Numbered from the stretch's first letter, positions 25,545 through 40,235 are shown. The stretch: 64,000 bases of DNA from Sipunculus nudus (GCA_026874595.1 CM049306.1:3242019-3306018); one strand, 5' to 3'. Notes: generated from the letters alone by a model not told the origin. Numbers and translations are program-made.

Positions 25545-25552
25545 TATATAAG
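25545..25552 (+). promoter_or_regulatory. TATA box of the gene at 25.8 kb
   Basis: TATATAAG, followed about 25 bp later by a pyrimidine-rich start region (ctcctcagctttagtt). This gives a 5' untranslated leader of about 225 nt before the ATG at 25,798. Prediction from motif and spacing. Confidence 0.5.
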
Positions 25553-25797
25553 GCACACTCAGCTCCTCAGCTTTAGTTTGCCACAAAACAAGTTATCCGC
25601 TCTGGAAGAGACTAGTGTTGTGTGTTACAGGCCAGGGGTTGTACTGGAGCTGTTCTCCTAGAAACTTTGATCAGTCTGTCTGTCAGATCAACTAAGCTGG
25701 GGAGAAATCTAGAGAATCTTACTGGAAGTTTTTAAGAAGTAGTCTGAGAAAATACATAGGAAAAGTAGCTGTTGTCTGTGAAACCAAGAACAGCATC

Positions 25798-26924
25798 ATG
25801 TGGATTATGGAAAAATGCACCTGTGATATAGGCATCAGGTAACCCTGATATTTAATTAAATGTTTTTTTTAATATGATATTTTTATTGCTGTGGAGGCTC
25901 AGTGCAGACTAGTGCAAATATCACTTTAAGTCTACCCATTTCCTAAGCATTTTATTGATAAAAGTTTAAAACGTTTAAGGAGAATTGGCCCATGAGCAAT
26001 GGAAACAGCTGTAGGATACTCCTTAAATTAAACATAATTTAAAACTTACAGATAAAATCACTTCATGAGGAGAGAATAAATCAACACCCTTTCTCGTAAC
26101 CACAAATCTTCTTTTGATATAAGATCTTTAACAGGTTAATATATTCTGGAGACTTGAGAATACCATCGTGATTACACAGACACTAGCTGATTGTTCTTTG
26201 CTTTTATTTAATGTAACATGGTTAGAACATTTTCTTACTCGTTTACAGGTCTCAGAAGACCCGGGAACCAATACCATTCATGAAGCCAATGGCGTCAGAC
26301 AAGGAAACCCACAAAGATGCAAAGGTGGCCCATCATCGCAAGACGTGGGGGTTAACCAATTTATGGTCCCATCCACGCCCCACCCTCCCCCAGCTCCTAG
26401 AGGCTGAATCAGAGAATGATGACAGTGCCATTGGGGTTACCAGTAACTTCAGCCTGGAGGACAGTTTCAGTGCAGATGGTACTTTAGAAAGCTTGAATAA
26501 AAGATCCAACCAAGTGCCTGTAGTCATCTTGTCTAGTGATGACAAGCGGGCAGCAGAGGCCCCAGAACCTTTATATGGTCGCACAGATGAGCTTGACTCA
26601 AACAGGGGACTGCGCAGAATTCAAAGTTTTGATGAACTAATGCTGGGCCAGTTATCAGATATACCAATCCCGTCAGAATATTTAAATCAAGAAAAAGGTT
26701 TCTGCAGCTCCTTATATGGAAGTCTTCAAGAACTGCATTTTATAAACAAAGGTCAAGCTAGTCAGCCCTCCAGTGCAAGCAGCAGCCGCTGCTCTACACC
26801 AACAAAATCGTTAACAGACAAAGTTATTGATAACCAAATAGTGTGTGCAACAGAACCCGTTAAACATCCAAGGCGGCTGCACTTCTTTAGAGATCTCAAT
26901 GCCACAGCCCCGACATCTTGGTGA
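25798..26924 (+). CDS. Unrecognised two-exon gene, 238-residue disordered protein
   Basis: Exon 1 coding part is 25,798-25,838 (ATG, 13 codons plus AG; donor GTAACC). Exon 2 is 26,249-26,924 (acceptor ctcgtttacag; stop TGA). The join is phase-correct: AG plus G gives Arg14. The reading frame is open right up to the acceptor, which favours this model over starting at the internal Met25. I do not recognise the family. The protein is hydrophilic and rich in Ser, Asp and Glu, without membrane segments or a signal peptide. Visible segments are a Trp-containing stretch, TWGLTNLWSHPRPTLPQLLE (residues 46-65), acidic and Ser-rich tracts, RRIQSFDEL (136-144), which resembles a basophilic-kinase/14-3-3 type site, and a Ser-rich run near 185-200. 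It may be a regulatory or adaptor protein. A TATA box lies 250 bp upstream and an AATAAA signal at 27,918. Exon 1 could be one of several alternative starts. Confidence 0.65.
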
Positions 26925-28019
26925 CATAAATACACATGTTGCTGGCAGAAACAATTATTAAGCTATTAAGGAATTCTGAGGGAATACTGTTGTGATATCA
27001 GATCCATTAGTCTGTGTTCATTGTTGTCAGCCAACTCCTATTTTGTTCAGACATTTAAGCTGATAAATCAGGTCTGCTGGACATGTGTTTGTTAATGTTG
27101 TTCACTAAGTGATTGCATCATGTATTATATCGTAATATTTACGTTTCTCCACATACACACATACAGCAGACACACAGACAAGTATACATATACAGTGTGT
27201 GTGGTCTGGAACATGTAGCTAACCTGACCTAGTAGACACTGACCTAGCAAAAACATTGTTTTCTGTCATCATGAAAAGTTTGTTGATTTCATGGTCATAT
27301 TCAGTGGTTGGATTGTGTTTTGCCAATAGTAGTAAGTTAATGATATATGTAGACTGTTTGTACAGTGAATCATTATAGTTAACATACAAACGTAAGAGTC
27401 GCACCTAAACACCGAGAAAATACCCAGAACATCTTGATGAAACTGTGCTACACTTGTACAAGCTGCATAGCTCATGATGTTCCATTATAAATCTGTAGGT
27501 GCAGGTCAGTTATTAAAGATTCTCTCATCCCTAGGCAAGTTTCTAAATCTTGAAGAATGGTTATGTACTGTATATATGTATTTTCACTTTCATTGAGTAT
27601 GTCACTATCACAGCAGGGCTGAAAGGCTGAAAGTTTGTAAAGTGTGTTGGTATGAAAGACGAAAGAAAAATCTGCCATTTTGAAAAAAAGCAGTGGACCT
27701 CCCATGCTTAAGAGTTAAAAAAAAGTAATTTTTGTGATGTGAAGTTTACAGACTTGTACCTTGGTCTGTTTGTGTAATTGCCGTTGGGCATTGTGGTTCT
27801 GTTGTTACAGCAGACACCCTAGGAGGACTGGCAAAAACACTGTCAGAGCACAAATACTGGAGCAAAATGTGAGGAGTATGAATGAATGTTGTGTTAATAT
27901 TCTAGGTTTATATTTATAATAAAATCATTAATTTATCAGTTTTGTTTTTTTGTTTTGGTATTCAAGATTAATTTCAGAAAGTTTTTGAATATTTTTCGAA
28001 GTTTTGTTGATCACGAAAG
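26925..28019 (+). other. Probable 3' untranslated region and flank
   Basis: No coding signal on either strand. AATAAA at 27,918-27,923 is the best polyadenylation signal for the gene ending at 26,924, giving a 3' UTR of about 1 kb. Minus-strand open frames in this stretch look like chance. Confidence 0.4.
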
Positions 28020-29060
28020 TGACCGGAGCCAAATGTGTGGTGCAATTGGTCAGTAGTGTGTGGCTCCTGTATAAATGTGACGTGCAATTGGTTTGTAGTG
28101 AGTGGCTCCTGTATAAATGTGGTGAAAGTATAAATGTGTGGCTCCTGTATAAAATGAGTTGCAAGAGGTCAGTTGTGTGTGGCTCCTGTATAAATTAATG
28201 ATGCAAGAGGTCAGTAGTGTGTGGCTCCTGTATAAATGTGACGTGCAATTGGTTTGTAGTGAGTGGCTCCTGTATAAATGTGGTGAAAGTATAAATGTGT
28301 GGCTCCTGTATAAAATGAGTTTCAAGAGGTCAGTTGTGTGTGGCTCCTGTATAAATTAATGGTGCAAGAGGTCAGTAGTGTGTGGCTCCTGTATAAATGT
28401 GACGTGAAATTGGTTTGTAGTGAGTGGCTCCTGTATAAATGTGGTGAAAGTATAAATGTGTGGCTCCTGTATAAAATGAGTTGCAAGAGGTCAGTAGTGT
28501 GTAGCTCCTGTATAATTTAATGATGCAAGAGGTCAGTAGTGTGTTGCGCCTGTATAAATTAATGATACAAGAGGTCAGTAGTGTGTGGCTCCTGTATAAA
28601 TTAATGATGCAAGAGGTCAGTAGTGTGTAGCTCCTGTATAAATTAATGATGCAAGAGGTCAGTAGTGTGTGGCTGCTGTATAAATTAATGATGCAAGAGG
28701 TCAGTTGTGTGTGGCTCCTGTATAAATTAATGATGCAAGAGGTCAGTAGTGTGTGGCTCCTGTATAAATTAATGATGCAAGAGGTCAGTAGTGTGTGGCT
28801 CCTGTATTAATTAATGATACAAGAGGTCAGTAGTGTGTGGCTCCTGTATAAATTAATGATGCAAGAGGTCAGTAGTGTGTGGTTGCTGTATAAATTAATG
28901 ATGCAAGAGGTCAAAAGTGTGTGGCTCCTGTATAAATTAATGATGCAAGAGGTCAGTAGTGTGTGGCTCCTGTATAAATTAATGATGCAAGAGGTCAGTA
29001 GTGTGTGGCTCCTGTATAAATGTGTGGTCAGTAGTGTATGGCTGCTGTATAATGAGTGAT
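28020..29060 (+). repeat. 42-bp minisatellite with a 161-bp higher-order block
   Basis: The basic unit contains gtgtgtggctcctgtataaa and ttaatgatgcaagaggtcag (42 bp), repeated about 12 times from 28,500. The first part, 28,020-28,500, is built from larger 161-bp blocks (tgacgtg markers at 28,078, 28,239 and 28,400). Because 42 is divisible by 3, frames stay open on both strands. These are not genes. Confidence 0.9.
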
Positions 29061-30346
<1,286 letters not shown>

Positions 30347-30847
30347 CCTATGTGTGTGTGATTTTATGGTAACTGAGCAAAATGGTGTCCAAAAATTAAC
30401 ATGCCACCCAAAATCAATATGCATTGCTAATATGGGAGCAGTTTTCAAATTAAACATGTAATGAATAGGCGCACTTAAACAGTACACTCACATTTTGCTT
30501 CTAAAACATTATAAGTTTCTATAGGCATAACAATTGTTAGATCATAAAAAAAACGCATGTCCCCATTAATGGGTGTACATATATAGGCCTAAATAATATT
30601 TACCTATTTACAAACCGGGATAACTCAGTGTCAGTATACCGAGTGATATTTCTCTGCAAGAAATGTCAATATAAAGAAATGCTCTGTGCCTTAATCAGAA
30701 CAATAGGCTGAACAGTTTTGATACAAGGCAGTCTTGAATTGTTACAAGAGGTTCTGAATGGAAACTCGAGGTATTTAAATAAGAAATCATAAGTTTTATA
30801 CACAAAACAATTGTTAAGGCTTTGACCACAAATCAGGCCGCTATTTT

Positions 30848-32763
30848 ATGCCCCCGCCACAAAGTGGCCGGGGCATATAGTTTTACCCATGTCCGTCCTT
30901 CCGTCCTTCTGTCCTTCCGTCATTCCGAAATCAAACAGTTGTACGGACTTTTTTTCGCAATGCCTTCAGATATTGCGTTTATCCCGGTTGACCTACTTTT
31001 GACCGTTTTACGGCTCCTAAACTTAGAAAATTTCATGAAAAATAGAAATTTTCATGACAAATACACATGTACGGACTTTTTTCGCAATGCCTGCAGATAT
31101 TGGCCTGATTTTTGGTGTGTGGGCAGATATTGACCAGTTACAGATCGAGTTCGCGTTTCATCCCGGTTGACCTACTTTTGACCGTTTTACGGCTCCTGAA
31201 CATAGAAAATTTCATGAAAAATATAAATATTCATGACAAATACACGTGTACGGACTTTATTTTGCAATGCCGGCAGATATTAGCCTGATTTTTGGTGTGT
31301 GGGCAGATGTTGACCAGTTACAGATCAAGTTCGCGTTTCGTCCCGGTTGACCTACTTTTGATTGTTTTACGGCTCCTAAACATAGAAAATTTCATGAAAA
31401 ATATAAATTTTCATTACAAATGTACATGTACAGCCGTTTTTAGCCCTCAGCTCATAGGCTGATGGGCTATTGTCGTCACCCAAGCTGTCTGTCTGTCTGT
31501 CCGTCTGTCTGTCCGTCCCGCGTCCGTCCGTCCCGCGTTTGTTAACTTTTACCTTGTGAGCGGGATATCTCTAAAAAGATTCACCGTAAGAATTGTATTT
31601 CATCAGTGAAGATGTATATCGATAAAATCTCGGTCTAGTTCGAAGATGGGTGACCTTGACCCATTTTTCTACTTTTTAGAGCTGATTATAGAAAAACATT
31701 CAGAAGCTTATATCTCAGGAACCATTGTGTGGATTTTCACAAATCTTACTATGCTCATTGGGACTGATGGTCTGTACGTGCTGCACAATTTTGGTGGCGC
31801 CACCTGCAATTTCTGATTTTTTAATCAATTTTTATCGGGTTTTTCAATTTTGGCTTTGTGAGCAGGATATCTCTAAAAGGATTCACCGTTGGAATTTTAT
31901 TTCATCAGTGAAGATGTATATCAACAAAATCTTGGTCAAGTGCAAAGATGAGTGACCTTGACCTATTTTTCTTTGTTTTAGAGCTGATTATACAAAAACA
32001 CTCAGTAGCTTATATCTCAGGAACCATTGTGTGGATTTTCACAAAACTTGCTATGATCATTTGGAATGATGGTCACAATTTTGGTGGCACCACCTACAAT
32101 TTCTGATTTTTTAATGAATTTTTATCGGATTTTTCAATTTTGGCCTTTTGTGCAGGATATCTCCAAAGGTATTCAACACAGGAACTTCATTTCTTCAGTG
32201 CTATTGCATGATATTTACATAATCTTGGTCAAGTTCAAAGATGGGTGATTTTGACCTACTTTTCAAGGTCACAGAGCTTAGTATAGAAAAAAACTTAGGA
32301 GCTTTGGTGGATTGTTATGAAACATGGTACATACTGCTCCAATTTAAATTTATGACTGATTATCAGCTTTTGCTAATATTCTGGTTTCGCAATGCAATGC
32401 TTACAGATACTCGCCTAATGTTTGGTCTGTGGGCGCATAGTGACCACTTACAGATCGAGTTTGCGTTTCGTCCCTGTTGACCTATTTTTGACCATATGAC
32501 GATCCTGAACATATATATAGGACAGAAATTTTTATGAAAATGCACATGTATACATATATGGACTTTTTTATCACAATGCCTGCAGATACTGGCCTGATTT
32601 TTGGTGTGTTGCTTGATAATGCCCCATTACAGATCGAGTTTGCATTTTGCCCTTGTTGCATTTTGTACTTTTGACCATATGAACTTAAAAAAATTTACAA
32701 AATTTAACAAATGTTTCTAATTTGCCCTAGGCGGGGGCATTCGTGTCGTTCCGACACATCTAG
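30848..32763 (+). mobile_element. Family C Helentron-like element with nested insertion
   Basis: The 5' end is a foldback, ATGCCCCCGCCAC-aaa-GTGGCCGGGGCAT, near 30,848-30,876, then a gtccgtccttccgtcc tract. The 3' end has GGCGGGGGCA at 32,731-32,740, the hairpin GTGTCG-TTC-CGACAC and CTAG at 32,760-32,763. Internal units of about 125-180 bp (ttttcgcaatgcctgcagat, cccggttgacctacttttga) occur near 30,946, 31,070, 31,248, 32,383 and 32,570. The series is interrupted by another element from 31,441. Confidence 0.7.
31441..32380 (+). mobile_element. Second Helentron-like element nested in family C
   Basis: Begins with a foldback, TAGCCCTCAGC-tcatag-GCTGATGGGCTA, then a gtctgtctgtccgtctgt tract. 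It holds about 2.5 units of about 300 bp (gcaggatatctct, ggaaccattgtgtggatttt, ggtggcgccacctgcaattt). Its 3' end is unclear; the family C unit resumes near 32,383. It may have lost its terminus. Confidence 0.55.
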
Positions 32764-35425
32764 TTTTTTTAATAATTTCAATTCTATAGTAATAAAAGTA
32801 GGACCATATAAAAAAATCGGAAGGACAGGCCATGCATGCACCATTTTGAATGTTAAAATAGTGCATGACGTGTCTTATGTCAATGAAAAATCCTACAATT
32901 TATTAGGTTACATTAAAATTGTTTCTTTTATATAAATTGACAGCAGCTAAGGAAAACATTCCATTTGATTCTTAACTGATGTGACTAGCAAGACTTGAAA
33001 GGCATCATGGCTCCGCCCAGAGCTGTGTTTCAAGCGCCGCTTGATGACAGTTTTATGGTTACTCTGAGTAAAGAACAGTTGAATTTCAATCGCTCTCTCT
33101 CTCTCTGCATTCTCGTATCATCGAACGATTCGATTATACATTACGACTATGTTAGCGTAGCGATGTATCCGTTGTCAGCAAACCTGAAACCAGCCAGCGA
33201 GGTGTGCACGGAGCCTTTGTTGTTACATTTCGTTTGAATTACAGCTCACCGACCGGGCATCCCATGTGCACAAGGACGTGTGCAAACCATGTTTCGTGCC
33301 ATTCTCTCTGCGCCTGTTGGCTGTTCAAACGATTGTCGGGGCGATGAGCTGTCACTAAAAACGAAATGATCAACATTGGCTCCGTGTTTTCCTCGCTTGG
33401 CTGGTAAACCGTTTTGCTAGAAACACGTCCTGATAATTATGTAGATTCCTGGTCGCATCAGTTGTGTGTCGCATATCGGGCATTGTTTACACACAGTCAA
33501 GAGGACCACAAATATATGGAATCAGTTTGTGGCCTAGCTCATACACAGAGGCTTCTTCAACCCCTTAGGCCTAAAAGATTTTGCAAACAGCATTTATATT
33601 TGCCATTTATTAATCATGTGATCATTTCAGCCAATCATAGAGGCCGTGTCTCCCAGCACAGGGTGTCATCTGATTTGACCAAAATACAGTGCTCTTCCTC
33701 TGGTGTAGCAATTAAGGATACGAGGTAAAAACATACAGCGCTTACGATATAGATAGTAGACATATAGGTTAAACGCTGTGTATAAAGAGCGTAGCCCTGT
33801 TATACCGGTCCAGCCAATGAGTATTGCTACTCGCGTCTCCCTACAACTATATCTGTGACTGGTAACCAATCAACGTACAGACACATGCCTGTGTTTACAT
33901 AAAAAATGTGTGTTCACAAGTGACTTGACTGCTTGTCGCGTTGATACACTTGACTATACAGGCCTGACGGCTGCACAGTGACGTCTCTCGGCCGTCACGT
34001 GATCCACTGCATGATGATTACAAGATCAGATCAAGATAAGACTATAAACTATGTAGTTTTAGTCAAGACGTCGTTTTTAGATTGATCGTAATCATAAAGT
34101 TTTTCTCGTGTTCCGCAGAAGTCTAACTGATAATTGTTTTCTAACATGAATATTTACCGTTAATTTAAATTTTATCCGCGGCTTGTATGAAGCCTTTATC
34201 AAATTTTGTATTTGGTCCGCGACCTTGGCAGCTATGGACATATATTAATGGATTCCGAGAATGCTGATCATTTAAGGACGATTTTAGCCCCGATCAGCTC
34301 CTGAATCTGACCTTTTCTAAAACTAACTCACTGAAATAGTATCGCGTTTTTCCCCAGGTGTCGGCACCAGTTGCTCATAACGAGACGAAGACCAATGCAA
34401 CAGGCGGGCAAAATCTCCTGAACTAGTTCCTTCCAGCCCGGAAGAATCTGTCCCAAAATTAAATTTACATTTATGCTATTATAAATACCTTGTATCTCAA
34501 TGAGCAGCCAGTCAGGTACACGCCAGGAATTAATGTTCCTGCCTGAATGTCCGGGAATACGGCAGCACAGGTCCTTGAAAAAATAATTAACTACGAAAAA
34601 TACCACTGTAGGCCTAATAGTAATAAAGAGTAAAGGTAGGAAACGAGGGTCAGAGAGCCCTCTGCAGCCTGAAGGATAAACCATGTATTTCCGATCTAAC
34701 GACCGAATTACACGAAGCATGCACACAGAACGGACACAAGTGATTCTGTTTGACACAAAATCAACTAACAACCCCCATGCAGATCGTTAAGGTTAGATCG
34801 GCTCAACTTTCATGCATTGGCGAACGGGAAGTTCCATTTTAGTATACATATGTATGTTTTTGTTTCTAGGATGCACGTCATGCAGGCATTATTTTCCTTT
34901 CCCCGCCCCGAGTGGCGTTCTGTTTGCTCAGGTATTGTATGTCAAGGCACATAAGGAGATTGAGTCAATGGTCATATGACTAGATGGGGCCAATTAGATA
35001 CGTTTTTATCTGTAGATTCATTTTCATTCATAATTAATTTGATTTCGGAAGAAAAGATTTAAGTCTGAAGAACTGAGAGCGCAGCTGGGAAAACATTGTC
35101 ATAAGTCCGTCTTACTGTCCGTCCGTGTTCATGTGTGACATCAAGATCGGCTGGAGGCAGTGTGGTTTTTATTGTGGACAATGAAAAAACTGTTAACTCT
35201 CCAGTTCTGATTTTTATTATAGCAAGCTTTGGGCACGGCCGTATAATACCATGCAGGAAAAGAGTCTCACTCTAAACCTTGGATGGATCATAGACTGTTG
35301 TTGCCACACAGAGACATATACGGCTGTCCAGGGCTTTGATGTACACACCAGGCAGGTATGTTCTTTCTGGGTACCCAAAACTGGAACAAAACGCATTACC
35401 TCAGCCTTTAGAACCACTGTATTTG
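32764..35425. other. No gene recognised
   Basis: Moderate GC in places (33.0-34.0 kb). Open frames at 33,414-33,728 (+) and 34,328-34,771 (-, 147 codons) lack recognisable domains and flanking splice evidence. A short gtccgtccgtgtt fragment near 35,115 is probably Helentron debris. Confidence 0.35.
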
Positions 35426-35800
35426 TCGCCATCCTCTCCTCACATCATTCCACCATCACGCCATCTGGTGTGAAAAGGAGGACTTAATATTTGGGGATGC
35501 ATTTTTGTGTACCATTATTATCAGCCGCTGGTCTCTAAAGAAGTCTGTATCAGAGAGTGCCTGACATTGATGTCCTTGTAATAGCTTCCCAACCCCAGCC
35601 GATCTACAGGAATATACAGCCGAAGTTTTAACAAGAGTTTAGTATTTTTTTATCTGCGTTTACCAGTTTCAAATTCTATATTTAAGTTTTGGCCTTAGAC
35701 ATGGGAACTATTAAACTTGAGAAAAACTAATATAAAGTACAGGAGGTTTCACAGTATCCATCTTATCGTATGGTTATTCTTATCGTATGGTTATCTAGGT
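35426..35800 (+). repeat. Dispersed duplication, left copy
   Basis: Matches 39,850-40,235 in the same orientation. Shared segments include tttgtcgccatcctc, gccatctggtgtgaaaagga, ttgatgtcctt and tacaggaggtttca. Divergence is moderate with small indels. No coding signal. Confidence 0.75.
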
Positions 35801-37300
35801 AGATAACAGATCTGTGGGATATTCACACCTGTTTCCCAACCCGTGTTACCCAACCACCTCAACATAATATGAGGTACTTTAATCCGATGTTGTGTTAGCA
35901 CCAATGACAATTATGACAAAGGTTATCATAAAGCAATAGACATAAGTTGGCTAAAAAGAGAGCACGGAAATTTCTGTTGATTTCAGTGTAGACCATGTAG
36001 AAAATAAAACGCATCCGTAACACCCGACTCCCGTCATCCAAACTATATATTATTCATAAAATAGAGGGCGCCACCTATGACTGGTTATTGAGGACAATCT
36101 CCAAGATACAAAGAGTACCACACCATGTGAACCATCGTACAGTCGTCTAAGAGTTTTCTTTGTGATCACCCATGGACAGCTGAACCGACGGACACTGCAC
36201 ATCGGCGGTGGGTCAGAGATCACACCCAAATAATTGAGCACTGTCCCAGATTGGGCCCTCCAAATTGCGAAACCTCGGGAAACAACTGGCCTTCTGTTTG
36301 TTGCTGGTGACATGTTTTTGTAACGGTTCACATCATTGTAACTCTCCAACTAATATCTCCAATCTATTTAAACTTTCCTGTGTACACAGTTGTACGTGTC
36401 TGTCATGCATGGTTCAACAATTCCATCACAGGTCAATTCTAGAACAAAGCAGCCCATATTATACCCAATTCATTATTTGGACAAAGAAATAGCCGTATAT
36501 GCCACAAAGCATTATATATCCGTAAACTTTCTATATTTATTATGTACCAGATGTAATTTTAGAAATTGTGATAATTAACTGGTTCATGGCAAACGGTATG
36601 GCTAATTCCGTAACTGAACGAAAGCAGATACAGTGTGTCCTAGAACAAATTCTGATTCTTGCTGATTCGACGAAAATCATAGAAGTTCGAAGCTCAATAA
36701 AACAGAAATTAGTAATTAGTGTGGGTTATTCCTGATCAAGTGTTAACAGCCGCTGATCAGACAACACCACCTCCATCGTTATGTATACCTATACATGTAT
36801 TTCCAGTAAGATGGAGCGGGGTCAAAATGCCGCTACATCCCCACGAAGATTTAGAAAAACTCAAATGGACCTGCGCTGGCGATCTTAAATGTTAATACCC
36901 TGCTGTTTGATTTGCCAAATGTGTGGCGTTCTGTCAGATACAGTTAATAATGTTAAGTTTACGCTTGAAAATCTCCTGGTGCTGCACATAGATCCACAAA
37001 TGTTATCATCAAATATACAACATCACCACGAATCATTACACTCATGACAATCCTATACCACCCGAAGATCTCCCGACGAGCAGGGTCTTGATGAAATATG
37101 TCTTGACGAAACAACATGCTATACAACAGAGACGTCTTTATCTGATTACAATGGTGATGTCTCATACCAAGAGTGTGAGCTAACAAGTGATCATGAACCT
37201 GTTAATACATCACACCATTCTACACCAATTATCACCCTTGCGACGATCAGGACACACCGTTTGAATTCGCCTCTGGCCCTTTATTTCTTTGACGATTCGA
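35801..37300. other. No gene recognised
   Basis: Non-repetitive at the scale I can judge. Open frames at 36,050-36,349 (-) and 36,265-36,578 (+) overlap each other and show no family features. Confidence 0.35.
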
Positions 37301-37309
37301 TGACGAAGA

Positions 37310-37665
37310 AACTTGACATCAATGTAATACAGAAGACCCCTAATGTATCTAGCTGTAAAACTAAACATGTTCCACGATTGATCCTCAATATAAATAACAT
37401 ATTGATCACAGTATGAGAAATGTGGTTGCCATCTTCAAGGACGAAAGACCACCGATGTATCAATCTGTAAAAACTCAAATTGTTCAACTATAATTGATCA
37501 GACCATGAGAAATGCGGGAACCATCTCCAAGTGTGCGGAACAAATACATGTTATACAAAAGACAACTTTGCAATGTATCACTCCGTAAAAACTAAAAATG
37601 TTACACAATAATTGATCAGACAATGAAAAATGCGGTTACCATCTCCAAGGTAGCGGAACAAATAC
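37310..37665 (+). repeat. Tandem repeat of about 115-125 bp, about 3 copies
   Basis: Repeated phrases are atcaatctgtaaaaact, attgatcagaccatgagaaa and atgcggttaccatctccaag. The same unit recurs at 40,500-40,815. Confidence 0.7.
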
Positions 37666-39849
37666 ACAGCGGCGTACCTAGCCTTATTGCCGCCCGGGGC
37701 AGTCTTAGAATTGCCACCCCTTAAACAAAAGTTACAAAAGTGGACAACAAAAAGAAACATATCACGTCAAATTTCCATGTTTTAGGCTTTTAGTTGACAA
37801 CAACGCAATTATATTGATGAATTCATTGGCAGGAAATTCCATTAAAGTGCAGTCATCCCTTTGCTAATGAAAATCAAAAGATCGCCCTAACTTCAAACAA
37901 GTATATTTCATTATGATGTGCACAGAAAGGTATAAATTGTAACTAGAAAAAATTACACCGCAAGATTCACATATAATGTGGTAACTTTATTTTTCATGGA
38001 AACACGATCTATGTTTAGCTCAAACTCAGCATGGAAAAAAACTTCATTTGGTAAGTGTTACTCAATGCTCAACGCATATAAATACCTTGTCCCTTCTATA
38101 ATTCCACCTCTTGTTATCGCATATGACAGCAGCTACACCTGATAGAGGTCTCTGACAGTGTCACACCGGTAATGACGTGAACGTCCAGGTTCTTTTAACT
38201 GCAAAACCAACTTGCTGAACTCTTGCATACGTACACATAAAAAAGGAATAAGACATGTGTTAACAAAACAAATCAATATATATTAAAGAAAGAAGCTACT
38301 TACATTCTTTGGACAGACACTCCAAATGCACAAACATTGATGATAACACAGAAATAAACACTGAGTCTGTAAATTACAGTACACGGCAAAGTTCCTTGTT
38401 TATTCTTTTTCTGATAACATGACCTATCTCGCACACGTGACACCGGGATGTAACACTGTTCACCTCACTGAGTGGCTGGCGTCGTGTATACAGTACATTC
38501 AGTCCTATAGATTCATATAACCCACAGACTCTCAATGGAGCATACACGTTTGACACAGTTCACACACCGCACACAGACTATTCTTTCTCTGCGTTGAATC
38601 AATGTCCTTCACAGCTGATGTGTCCTGGAATCATCCAGATCTAGGTAGCCGAATACGCATCCACATAGCAATATTCAGTACCTCTACAGTTAGGCGTTTA
38701 AATAAAGGCCTCAGTCTGTTCCTGGAAGCACTCGCCACATAAATCGCAAGATTTACCAGTCCGTGGGCAAAAATGCGATACACGCTCTAAAGTCCTTTAC
38801 AGAGAAATCACTGTGGCCTTCCCCGGACACCGACTATCTTCGATTATAGACATCATCACTCAGCTGTCTTCACTATTACACAAGCAGGCCTGCCCCCGGA
38901 CTGCCGCAGATATCGCCGGGCTATACCTTTCTGGTACGCTGGTCGGGCACTTTTCCCGAAAACGTACTCCTCACGACTTATAAATGCTTGCTGACGTCAC
39001 AACTCCCGCTCGTCTACTGGCCAATCACCACTCCCAATTTCGCCGACCGTCAATTACAGTATGAATTCTAATAAGGATACGCCCCAAGAGAAAAATCCTG
39101 GGGAAAACTAAACAAACAGGTGGTATTCCTTTGAAATCTACAATAAACCCTCGTAACTATAGAGACTGCCAAACAGAGACGGTTCGGGCGGAATTAAACT
39201 GTACTGAGATTAACATCAAAAGAAGCACATGTGCTCTCTAACCACTAAATTGCTTTGAAATTATCATCAAAAGAGACACGTTTGTTTTTCAAAATGATCT
39301 CAAAATGTTACCATCTAAACATGATACTACAATGAATTTACAATAAATTATCAAAACAATCATCTGGTTATATTCCCTACTAGTACCATGGAAATTCTTT
39401 ACACATTCTAAGGAAAGAGCAACAGAATTCGTCATAATATTTTCCACACAATGTGTAAGACAGCCACCAAGCCCCATCACCAGGGGTCATTGGGTCTACT
39501 GGCAGGGTTTTTTCCCTGATAAGTGCCGGCTTAGGATTTTGTAAACGTTGACGGCCCAGAAATGCACGCCTTTGCATGACTGGTAAGATTATTGATGGCA
39601 TTCTGACATTGCTGTTTTAATAAAGAGTAACAACATATCTGTATCTGTATGCGTAGCTTCCTCTTTAGAGATAATTAGGCGAATCGTTTGGTTGGTCCCA
39701 ATGCCCCGTTTATAATTCCTGAATTACATGATTTGGAAAATAGGCAAAATTTGTACTTTTTTAGGAACTCCCTATGCGACTCCATTATACTAATTCCCCA
39801 AAATGCCCCCCCCCCCCCCCCAGGTGACGCTCCCATTACCCTCAGTTTG
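37666..39849. other. No coding gene recognised; possible minus-strand promoter
   Basis: GC-richer around 38.6-39.1 kb. No exon could be supported on either strand. A C tract lies near 39,807. Confidence 0.35.
38977..38999 (-). promoter_or_regulatory. Possible minus-strand core promoter: CRE plus TATA
   Basis: On the minus strand, TGACGTCA (38,992-38,999) lies just upstream of TTTATAAG (38,977-38,984); a CCAAT-type motif lies about 25-30 bp further out (plus-strand ccaatcacc). Transcription would run leftward from about 38,950 through a GC-richer stretch. The product is unknown. Confidence 0.3.
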
Positions 39850-40235
39850 TCGCCATCCTCTTCTCACGTCATTCAACCACCAAGCCATCTGGTGTGAAAA
39901 GGAAGAGTTAATATTTGTGGATTCATCTTGTCCCTGATATCGTTGTTTCGCAACTGTATACAATTATTATGGTCTCTAAAGTAGTCAATTTTCAGAAAGT
40001 GCCACCCATTGATGTCCTTTCCTTGTTTCTATCTACAGGAATAAACAGCAAGTGTTTCGATTAAATTAAGCATTTTCTTATCCGCTGTTTAAATTTCACA
40101 GGAGTACCAAATTCTACACTGTTTTATAGTTTTGTCTTCAGACATTGAAACTGTTAAAATAGGAAAACTAATGTAAAATACACTAGTACAGGAGGTTTCA
40201 GAGAATCATTTTTATCGTGTGGTTATTCTAAAAGC
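39850..40235 (+). repeat. Dispersed duplication, right copy
   Basis: Partner of 35,426-35,800, in the same orientation, about 4.4 kb downstream. Confidence 0.75.

Noticed and set aside
34328-34771. 147-codon minus-strand open frame as a gene
   Set aside because: No recognisable domain, no neighbouring exon and biased hydrophobic composition typical of chance frames.
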